Source of the DNA: Atherix ibis
Taxonomy: Eukaryota; Arthropoda; Insecta; Diptera; Athericidae
DNA length: 64,000 bases
Direction of reading: 5' to 3'
Assembly (NCBI GenBank): GCA_958298945.1
Contig: OY282605.1
Coordinates: 22,298,811-22,362,810, forward strand
Shown: positions 55,898 to 64,000 of the stretch, in pieces
Numbering within the stretch: the stretch's first letter is position 1
Layout of the letters: every line of letters starts with the position of its first letter
The notes under the pieces: model-generated
The model's input: only the letters and a program-made list of their open reading frames with translations
Told to the model about the DNA's origin: nothing
Database searches by the model: none
Made by a program: the position numbers and the translations under genes

Positions 55898-56200
55898 AAG
55901 ATAATATCCTTAAAAGGAATAATAAAATTGCTTTAAAATCCACTATTGATATAATAACCCCAAAGCCCAACTCCCCTTCCCTCACCCTTTTCAACTTTTT
56001 GCACCATACTCCTAAGGAGGGGTTTTGTGAAATAATGATGGCTGTCAAAAGATTTTTATGCTGCGTAAGAATATGATTGTGACAAGGAATATTTTTTGTA
56101 TAAATCTTAGCAAACACTGGAACTAGAAGTCTACCCTGAGGAACACCGCCTGTGGTAATATTTTGAAATAAAAGCTTTTTTTTTGAAGGCATTGTTATAA
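55898..56200 (-). pseudogene. Jockey-like reverse transcriptase fragment
   Basis: Minus-strand reading TTGGVPQGRLLVPVFAKIYT and KNIPCHN, matching the (A)GVPQGSVLGPxLFNIYTxDIP motif of jockey-type RTs. The expected YADD region follows as a broken YAA/HKNLLTA reading. A G-to-R change and an L-to-V change lie in the motif. Confidence 0.7.
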
Positions 56201-56207
56201 TCAGCAC

Positions 56208-56888
56208 ATTCTGATTTTTAGATTGTAAAGTGTAAATAGTGAATGTTGGGAACTTTAATTTTTCATTAGAAGTAGTTTTTACATTTTTATTATTGTAAGT
56301 CTACATTTTTCCTAACTTCTTTTCTACGATTACATTGGAGAAGGAAAAAAATATCGAAGACAAGCAATTTTTAGTTGGAAGTGCAATTTTGCAATTTTAG
56401 ATTGCTTAGTAACGATATTGTGATTAGAATTAAAATTTTAATTTTTTTTATAGTTGAATCTACTATAAAAGCAATTTAACAGAATGAAAGTCCCAATAAG
56501 ATAGATAATCTGTCATTTCCAGCCCCAAAAATCAAGTGTCAATTTAATAAGCATCCAATTTTTTTTATTCTTGCTAACTTTTCCTATAATACGTTTTTAA
56601 GTTAAACTTTACTCTTATTGTTTTATGGGATTTAAGTCATTTTTTTTAAATATTATAATTTTTTATAGAATATATTTTACTTACGAGGATATAAATGAGC
56701 AGTTATAGTTGATAGTTGATCCTGGGGAACCAACCTCATTATAAGTTATTTTTAATCTGTAAATAAAATAAAAAATATTATCATTATTAAAATTTTTTTT
56801 AAAATAATTAATAAAATTAAAAGAAATTCCCTACCAAAAAAAATGATATCAAATTTTTTTTTCAAATTTAAATTTTTACGATTAAATG
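56208..56888. other. AT-rich non-coding DNA
   Basis: Nothing identified. Confidence 0.45.
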
Positions 56889-56986
56889 GAATGTTTAGGT
56901 TACGGCGACGGATAATAGGGTTTCGTATATGAAAGGGGAATGTTTAGGTCACAACGACGAATAACAATGTTTCGTATATAAAAGGG
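56889..56986 (+). promoter_or_regulatory. Two 49-bp units each with a TATA-like box
   Basis: Units 56889-56937 and 56938-56986 begin GAATGTTTAGGT and end TTTCGTATATRAAAGGG. The second has TATATAAAAGGG, a strong TATA consensus. No gene starts clearly downstream before the mariner at 57106. Promoter function is inferred from the box only. Confidence 0.4.
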
Positions 56987-57105
56987 AGCATTGAGAATTT
57001 TTCAAAGAATTCGAGATTGTAGGATTTGGAATGGAAGGCTTAGTCTAACCCCAAAGTTTGAGTCCGTATGTCTATCTCAGCCTCAGTTAGGTATTACTAT
57101 ATATA

Positions 57106-58149
57106 CCAGGTGTATAAGCTTAAATCCGCTGTTTTTAGTAAAAACACATGTTTTTTTCATAGAAAGCAAAAACAAATTTATGCAAAGTACTTGCCCTCAC
57201 TGGCTACACATTTTCCCCATCTCTCGGGCGATTTGGTAATACCACGCCAAAAAAAATTCCTTCTCTTTCGAGGCAAACCACTCATCAAGCCATTTTCAGA
57301 CGTCTTCGTAAGAATCGAAGTGCTGCTCAGTGAGCGCGCGTGGCCCATCAATGAAAGCAGGTGGTAGTCGGAAGGGGCCAGGTCTGGTGAATAAGCGGGG
57401 TGAGGTAGCGGTGGGCATTGACAGTTTCACCAGGTTTCAACATCTCATAGAAACCCTGCTGATCCCACCAAACGCACAGCATCGTCTTCCGTCCGAAACG
57501 ATTTGGTCTTGGGGAAAATGTTGATGGTTGGCCGGGATTAATCACTTTTCATCGCCTGTCATAATCCGATGCAGGAACGACTTTCTTTTTTGCCTGGCGG
57601 GCAAGATTTCCCATGTGTTTTGCGTCGCTCCATCTGCCTATCGTTCAATTTATGCGGCATCCATTTTCCGATCTTTTCAATCTTTCCCATGGCACACAGA
57701 CGCATGGCAATGGCTGGTTGAATAATACCCAATAGCTCCGCGAGCATTTTTTGCGATTGGGTATCGTCTTCCTAAGCCGATTTTCACGCTTCTTGTCCCA
57801 CAAGTCAAAATTGCCGTCTTCGAACCGACGAAACCAATCTCGGCACGTTGTTTCTGATAAAGCACTGTCACGATAGGCCTCCATAAGCATTCGATGCGAT
57901 TCGGCAGCCGATTTCTTCAAATTGAAGCAGAAAAGCACAACTTCCCGCATATACTATTTTTCTGGCACAAAACTAGACATGATTACCAAAGGAAAAATGT
58001 ATGTTGTTGTACGAAATTACTAACAATGTGCACTGATTAATGTTGACAGATGTCAAACTCATAAAAAAAGTATGGCGTGCGTATGGTAGCTTAATACGCT
58101 CACTCACGCCATCTATGACCAAACAGCGGATTTAAGCTTATACACTTGG
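57106..58149 (-). mobile_element. Mariner with good terminal repeats and internal deletion (1044 bp)
   Basis: TA at 57104-57105 and 58150-58151. Terminal repeats CCAGGTGTATAAGCTTAAAT... and complement (CCAAGTGTATAAGCTTAAAT), continuing to CCGCTGTTT, one mismatch. The CCAGGTGTA start resembles mauritiana-type mariners. The transposase is on the minus strand and is broken. It could still be mobilised in trans if a matching transposase exists. Confidence 0.92.
57190..57950 (-). pseudogene. Broken transposase of the 57.1-kb mariner
   Basis: From 57950: MREVVLFCFNLKKSAAESHR, then LSETTCRDWFRRFEDGNFDL (first helix-turn-helix region). A frameshift follows; the next piece is LAELLGIIQPAIAMRLCAMG and KWMPHKLND (second helix-turn-helix and WVPHEL-type motif). 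Then a third piece with NRFGRKTMLCVWWDQQGFYE and LKPGETVNAHRY. After that a deletion removes the second and third catalytic Asps, and the C-terminal KWLDEWFASKEKEF and RWGKCVASEGKYF remain. Catalysis is impossible. Confidence 0.88.
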
Positions 58150-58289
58150 TAGTAATAGAAGTTGTAGTAATTGTTTGTATCGTCCGTTAAGTTCATTTCT
58201 TTTACTTTTTCGCTTAGGGTTCTATAGTAAATCTATTTTCGACAGAGTGTAAAGGTAGCATGAGCATATTTTTACTCATTCAGCCTTAT

Positions 58290-58640
58290 TGACTATTTTT
58301 TTAACCAGATTTCTCTGTACGATATTGATGGCTGTGGAAGGATCTTTGCAGTGTGTAAGGATTGTGGCTGTATCATCAGCATATGTTCCGGTAAGAATAT
58401 CCACTGTGACAAGGAATATCATGGGTGTAAATATTGTAAAGGATTGGACCTAGAACACTTCATTGAGGTACATCGGCTACCTGAAAATATCAGTCTAAGA
58501 GATAGTGTTTTAGGATGTGGAAATAACCAGAGGGTAGGCCTTCCAAAATAATCCAGCATTCCATACACAGTCGAAAGCATCAACAAATACGTCTGGGCAG
58601 TATTCCTTTCGCTCTAGCACCGATAACACTGCTCAGCTCT
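58290..58640 (-). pseudogene. Jockey-like reverse transcriptase fragment
   Basis: Minus-strand reading: EYCPDVFVDAFDCVWNAGLF, then ADVPQ*SVLGPILYNIYTHD and IPCHS, then CADDTATILTHCKDPSTAI with the catalytic ADD box. One stop replaces the G of PQGS and small frameshifts separate pieces. This is the clearest RT remnant after the one at 39.5 kb. The Cys-rich open frame on the other strand is its shadow. Confidence 0.82.
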
Positions 58641-59740
58641 AAATTCAAAAAAAAATTAATTAAAAAAAATCCTCGTTTAAGAAAACCAAACTATTACAAA
58701 GAAGTTAAAATGTCGGTAAAGAAATACGCTTAAAAGACAAAAGTATAAGAAGCTTTCCTTGCAAATTTAATAAGGTGGTAAAATTGCAAATTGAGTTGAT
58801 GTTGAAAAATAAAAGTACTAAAAAAAGTTTTCGGTTATAATAAATATATGAGCGTGAACGGAAATGAAAAGGATATGTGAGTACTTAAACATGGGTAGGG
58901 AAAAGTAGACTGGCAAGGAGGCCGCCAGCCATTTATGTTTTGCATGCGGCTCTGACAGAAAGAAAGTATTGGGAAAACTTTAAATAGATTCACAAAACGG
59001 AACAAAGAAAGCAGTTCACGATTAGAATTGCATAATGCTAACATATTCTAGACATACACATACATCTGATAAATTAACATTAAGGGAAAATTCATAATTT
59101 GCTGAAATTCCGAATATCCCAGCTTCTTATGCGATACTTGTGAATGGTTGGTTCTTTAGCCGCAAAGGCACGTTCTCTGCTAAGATATGAAATATTGTTA
59201 ATTTAATGAGACTTTCATCTATTCTTTAGGATATTCTATTGCAGAATAGTGTGTGTACGTACACGACCGAATATCATGAATACATCTTTTCTTGAAAATA
59301 TTAATTGTCTAAGAACCTAATTAGTGTCGACTAGAAGAATGCATTGGTTTCGTTTTAGCTATAAAGTGCCTAGATAGATGGGCTAACAATAGTATTTTCT
59401 AGAGTCGTACTTATTCGTGCTATCACGAAAGGAATACATTAATCAGTTCAGGCAGGTTCTTCCGGTCTACTCTAGTCGTTCTAGATTAAATTTGATGCAT
59501 AAATAAAAAAAAATTCTTTTATATAAAAGAAAACGAAATAAAAAAAAATAATTTCTCTCAATACACACTGCCCTGCTTTTGGGTCGATTCTCTCGTTTTT
59601 CTGTTTGTATTTTTTTTTACCATGCAAAAAGATAAATTTATGTACTTAAATTAAAACTATTAAAAGTAAATGTAAATAGCTGAGCGGACTTGTTTATTCA
59701 AAAAAAAAAAAAAAATGGTGCGCTCAATAACTGCTATCGG
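58641..59740. other. AT-rich non-coding DNA
   Basis: No gene or clear repeat seen. Confidence 0.45.
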
Positions 59741-60645
59741 GTTATCCATTTCGGATTTTAGTAAGTCCAGTCGTCCCCTCATTTCATAGATTTTTTCAAA
59801 AAAATTTCATTAAAAATTACTTTAGATAAAAATTTATGAAAATTTTCCACAAAAGTATTGATTTTCGGATTTAGATTTTTCAAACAAAATTTTCCTAAGA
59901 GATGAGACTTATTTCTTGCTCAATAAGAAAAATTACCCTTTTTTGGGGCTCTAAACTGTCGACTATGGAGAAGCCATTGTATTCGCAAAAAGTGACTGTC
60001 TAGTGTGCAATTTTGTCTGAAGAAGCAGAAACCGTTACCTCAGATAAAGATTTTCATCTAGACCATATGTGGTCTGAACAAAACGGCGCCGCAAGCCACA
60101 AAGTAAGATTGTGCGAAAAGTTCCCAGATGGTGTAATTTAGATATTTGATCATGTCAATCGCCGTTTAAAATCGTGTAATTTGACGCTTCTAGACTTTTT
60201 CGTATACGAAAAGTTTTTTTTTTTTGGTGATGAAGCTCATTATTGGCTCAATGGCTTTGTTAATAAGCGAAATTATTTGTCGCCTTTGGTATTTTAGAGA
60301 CACTATTAAATCCACACAAAAACACACTTTGTTTGGTGTGACTTTCACACCGGCGCTTTTGTCGGTTCCAATTTCTACTGAAAAATGATCGGAGGTTTTG
60401 CTACGCACAATCAATAGCGTTTATCAAGCACATGATCAACGGATATTTCTTTGAAAACATGGAAGATATAGATCTAGACGACATCTTTCGTATGGTTTAT
60501 AGGTACAAGATGACCCTTGTACCTATAAACCATACGAAACTGTCTATTTATTTAAGATAACGTGCCTGACTGTGAATTGTCCTCCAAGATCGTATGATTT
60601 ATCGCTACCAAATTATCCTCTAATAGATATGTAAAGTCCTTGGTC
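59741..60645 (+). pseudogene. D,D41D transposon remnants, two overlapping partial copies
   Basis: First piece: RDETYFLLNKKNYPFLGL (about 59900) and MWSEQNGAASHKVRLC (about 60067), the first and second catalytic blocks, then NLTLLDFFVYEK (third; about 60178-60213). A second first block follows at once: GDEAHYWLNGFVNKRNYLSP (about 60221-60290), then NGYFFENMEDIDLDDIF (60435-60490), a palindrome, and NCPPRSYDLSLPNYPLIDM (60580-60640, third block). So two decayed copies lie head to tail and a palindrome interrupts the second. Confidence 0.7.
60486..60539. repeat. Perfect palindrome, 24-bp arms, 6-base spacer
   Basis: 60486-60509 (TTTCGTATGGTTTATAGGTA...) is the exact inverse complement of 60516-60539. 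It lies inside decayed D,D41D coding sequence, between the second- and third-block regions. Confidence 0.93.
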
Positions 60646-60900
60646 GAACCAGAAATTTTGTGTTAAGCTTGGTGAATCTGCGAGTTAGTTTGATCAGTTA
60701 CTTGAGCATATAGGGCACATGAAGAGCTCAAGTTTTTCGGTGGCTTAAATTACTTTAGAATGACAAGAAGCAGTAGAAGATGAACCTCTTTCAGGAGAGC
60801 CTTCACGATAAAAAGATTATGAAAATTTGGAATTTTTCAAGGGTTTTCTTGTATAAAAAGGACTTTTTGTTATAAAAAAAATCCATAAAATTGTTAGAAA
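60646..60900 (+). pseudogene. Mariner N-terminal fragment (family of 50.7 kb)
   Basis: Readings FCVKLGES, AHEELKFFGGLNYF and SGEPST match the first 70 residues of the mariner family seen at 50.7-51.5 kb. It starts directly after the D,D41D remnant. Confidence 0.55.
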
Positions 60901-61800
60901 AAGGGTTCTTTGCGTCAGATCGGACTTTGCTTGCATACAATGGGTCCTGTTACAAAGCGATCTCCATCAAGAAGTTTTTTGTCAGAACGAAGGGATTCCT
61001 GTCATTCTCCAGTTTCCATATTCACTTAATAAAAAGTATTTTCAAAATATTTTATCGTTGATTTTTTAAATAAGAAGATATTTTCCTATCAAAATAAATT
61101 AATTTATTTATCGCGTAGTCAAGTATACGATGTCAACCTGATAAGTTAGTGATAAATGCAATAAATATACCTGATCTTAGCAACACAATGTTTTGTTCTA
61201 TTATCTGGTATTCTTAGAAAGACGTGCTAGAATTTTTTTTAAATATCTATTCATTAGTTTTGTTTTGACAGCCATTGAAAGAAGATAAGCTTTATAATTT
61301 TTTATTAATATGGAAAAAAGTTAATTTTGTATGTTAATAGATGGAACACTATTTTTTAAAGGGAAAAACTAAAACACAATATCCGAAACTAAAATTAAGC
61401 TTGAAAATTATAATGGGGACTCCTAACCATCGTGTCGACTGATTCAGAAGTGGTGTACTGATTTTCTTTATGGTCATCGGAGCAGAAATGCCACTGAGCG
61501 CCCCGGACGACCAATTTCGGTCAACAACGAATATATTATCGATTAAAAAGACCATGAAAGATTTCGAAAGAAGGTACTATGTGTCAGATCGGACTTTGTT
61601 TGGATACAATGGCTACTATTATGAAGCGATCTCCATCAAGCAGTTTTTGTCAGACAGAAGGAAATCCCTTTTTCATTCTCCAGTCTCCATATTCATTTAA
61701 TAAAAAGTATTTTCAAAACATTTTATCATTGATTTTTTAAAATAGAAATTATTTTCCTATCAAAAGTATACGATGGCAGTCTGATAAGTCAGTGATAAAT
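60895..61800 (+). repeat. Tandem units of a mariner-derived sequence, about 675-base period
   Basis: A C-terminal-side block (GTCAGATCGGACTTTG to AAGTATTTTCAAAA) occurs at 60895-61070 and 61570-61745. Each is followed by the left-end region (TTTTCCTATCAAAA and GTATACGATG); only the first continues into the transposase start near 61310-61520. The latter is the inverted homologue of 53270-53830. Confidence 0.6.
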
Positions 61801-63139
61801 GCGTTTTTGAAGAAAGCAGTTTAAAAATTATTTACCCCTTTATGTGAAGGATAATAAGAAAGAACTGTTGAAAAAAAAGATGTCTTCTAAATTTATTAAA
61901 ATAATTTATGTTTTTATAAAGAAAAAAAATTGTTTTAAATACCTATTTTTCTTTGCAGATATTATTAATTATTTTTTGCATGTTCACGACCCTTTAAAAA
62001 TGCAGTCGTCTTATTTTTTCAGGCACGAATATAAAAGTTGTTTACTCCTAAGCTAGGCCAAAAAAGAGCGAAGAAGAGAAATTGTAATTATTTTCTTAAA
62101 TAAACACGAATATCTTATTAAAGGTGGAATCTAAAATAAATAATAATACGAGTGAGTACAACATATTCATTTATTCAAGTGTAAAATGGAATATATTTGA
62201 ATTTTTTTTTTTCAAAACAAAAAAGAAAACAACTTTTAATGTACCTGTCCGAATATATGAAAGACCCCAACTGCTACCTTGAATATTGAATTTTCTTGTA
62301 TAGCACGCATATGAGCGTTAGTCACGAAATATTACTTTTGTCGTTGCGCAAATAAATCTTCTAATTATTTATACTATAATTTATTTGTGCAAATATAAAA
62401 ATTTAAAGACACACACAATGTGTTTTAAAGACTGGAATAAAACTTTAAAAAAATCTTGAAAATAAAAGAAAACAAAAAATTCTAAATAAAAGTTAAAAAC
62501 TTTTTACGGTTAAGCCATTACAGGTAATTTTCATAAATAAAAATGGGAGTACAGAATTTGGTATCAGAACTTTCCGAAGAAAATAGGAGAATGGAAATTT
62601 AACCACTTTTTTATTCATGATGTCTGAACCTATTTGGAGAAAAGTTCTTCTGGTGGCACCTGAAATACTAAAATTTCGATTATATTAAAATATGTTATTG
62701 CCTTCAATACAATTTATTCTAAATACAAAACGGAAAGAATATTTTTTTTTTGTAATTTTCTTTTCAACGTTGGAGACTGATATTACTGTTAATCGGTCAT
62801 ATGGTATAAGAGGGCATCCACTTATTGGCCTCTATTTGACCTTAGACAATTTATCGAATTTCCAAATTGAACTTTGTGACAATGGATTATCGTTTATTTT
62901 TTTTTTGTCAGATAAGACTTTTTAGAGTGTTTTCATTAATTTTTAACAAGATTGAACACTTATTTCGGAGCGTATAATGAAATTATTCATAAACAACAAT
63001 ATCAAGTGTAGAATTGGAAATAAGTGCTTAAAGTTTTGTCAACAAAACAAAAAAAGTGTCATTAATAAAAAATACTCGATTTAATATTTTTTTTTTGGTT
63101 GTTGATTGAAGTTAGCTTATTTATAAAAATAAATAAGGA
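61801..63139. other. AT-rich non-coding DNA
   Basis: No supported gene; short open frames here are A/T-rich noise. Confidence 0.45.
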
Positions 63140-63970
63140 GTAATCCATTTTGTATTTTGGAAAAAATTGTCCTGTCAATTGGCAGCTGTCAATGATGTAT
63201 GACAACCAAAGTACAAGTGTGTTAAGTTCAAAAGTTGCCATTTTATATTGTGGATCGTTTAATTACCAAGAAATAGCATAAAATTCGCAAAATTTTGACC
63301 AGTTTTATTCATGATGAGCCTTATTTATTGCTCTATTAATGCGTCAACTAGCCAATTTACCGACTGTTTTTGCGGTAAATTTGAAGATTTTAATCTGAAA
63401 TTTATGTGGTTTCAACAAGCTGGCGTCACAAGTCACACAACACTAAATTTTTGTGGCATTATATTCCAAGACGAATAATTTTGAGACTTGGTGATATCGA
63501 TTGGCCTCCAAGCTTGAGCGATTTGACGCCGTTTGACTTGTCGATTGGCCTTTAAGCTTGAGCAATTTGACAATTTGACGCCGTAGTTTCAACAAACTAG
63601 CCTCACAAGCCCCACAACACTAACCTTTTAGGGATTATTTCCCAGGACGAATAATTTTGAGACTTAGTGATGTTGATTGGCCTCCAAGCTTGAGCAATTT
63701 GACGCCGTTTCACTTGTTCTTGTGCAAAGGATCGTTTTTAGGTAAACAATTTTCAAACTTTGGAGCTTTTTAAGTCAAGCAATGCGCAAAACAAACTGAT
63801 AAAAAATTACTTTGAAAGGATCGAATTCTGCAAAAAGTCTCCTGGCGGTCATTTGTATTTTGTATAAGAAAATAATAATTCGTATTTTATTTAAATTTAT
63901 TGTCCAAAGCACAAATTGGATAATTCTTCAGTTCAAACAATTCGTTTTTGTGTTTCTTTAGATTTCAGAA
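63140..63970 (+). pseudogene. D,D41D transposon remnant with internal duplication
   Basis: Left region ATCCATTTTGTATTTTGG (compare 33.98 kb), then DEPYLLLY (about 63314), MWFQQAGVTSHTT (about 63406; the catalytic Asp reads Ala) and IDWPPSLSDLTPFDL (about 63495-63540, third block). About 170 bases (63411-63540) are repeated at 63583-63718. The copy is dead. Confidence 0.7.
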
Positions 63971-63973
63971 ATA

Positions 63974-64000
63974 CAGGGTGTTCAAAAAGATAAGTTTACA
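63974..64000 (+). repeat. Possible transposon left end cut by the window edge
   Basis: ACAGGGTGTTCAAAAAGATA resembles terminal sequences of mariner-type elements (compare CAGGGTGTCCCAGAAATGGC at 51167). Too short for a firm call. Confidence 0.3.

Noticed and set aside
58351..58551. Cys-rich small protein on the plus strand
   Set aside because: Antisense of a jockey-type reverse transcriptase with VPQ and ADD motifs on the minus strand.

Overview
The window is strongly AT-rich eukaryotic DNA, almost certainly from an insect and most likely a dipteran. It carries a complete errantivirus-type LTR element (insect gypsy/17.6 group), many mariner and other Tc1/mariner-superfamily elements, fragments of jockey-like and R1-like non-LTR retrotransposons, and THAP-exon (P-element-like) remnants. 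The only recognisable host gene is a short two-exon gene with a 62-base intron encoding KGD4 (alias MRPS36), the small subunit of mitochondrial alpha-ketoglutarate dehydrogenase, at about 22.2-22.5 kb. No bacterial genes, tRNA, rRNA or CRISPR arrays were seen.

Layout. 0-0.4 kb: mariner C-terminal remnant. 0.64-9.59 kb: LTR retroelement with 5' LTR, Lys-type primer binding site, gag, a predicted -1 frameshift signal, pol, env and 3' LTR, flanked by a TATA duplication. Its two LTRs differ by one substitution and one 13-base unit, so the insertion looks young. Pol is split inside the protease domain by a 1294-bp mariner (3.44-4.73 kb) that has near-identical terminal repeats, a TA duplication and an uninterrupted 350-residue transposase. 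9.6-16.7 kb: two decayed mellifera-like mariners in a shared duplicated flank, a MITE, a jockey-like fragment and two perfect palindromes. 18.2-21.5 kb: THAP-bearing element copies, a jockey-like RNase H region and a D,D41D Tc1/mariner element carrying a THAP fragment between two copies of its own right end. 22.2 kb: KGD4. 23.3-26.4 kb: mariner with a MITE inside it, a perfect 92-bp-arm palindrome and more mariner debris. 27-36 kb: direct repeats, rearranged mariner fragments, an LTR-like repeat pair and one GC-richer candidate exon. 37.2-40.5 kb: another mellifera-like mariner, two R1-like 3' ends and a jockey-like RT fragment. 40.5-49.7 kb: mostly empty AT-rich DNA with a third THAP-element copy, a 245-bp MITE and an orphan open frame. 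49.7-50.7 kb: a 20-bp minisatellite. 50.7-64 kb: mariner, Tc1, D,D41D and jockey-like debris, one internally deleted mariner with good terminal repeats, and a fourth perfect palindrome.

How the parts work together. Only the LTR element (gag-pol-env polyprotein and envelope strategy) and the mariner inside it look recently functional. Almost everything else is decayed. Nested insertions, repeated fragments on both strands and lack of host genes would suit a heterochromatic or piRNA-cluster-like region, but that is inference. The most unusual feature is a set of four perfect inverted duplications with 6-21 base spacers. For the largest, a paralogous segment in the same window shows the state without the second arm.
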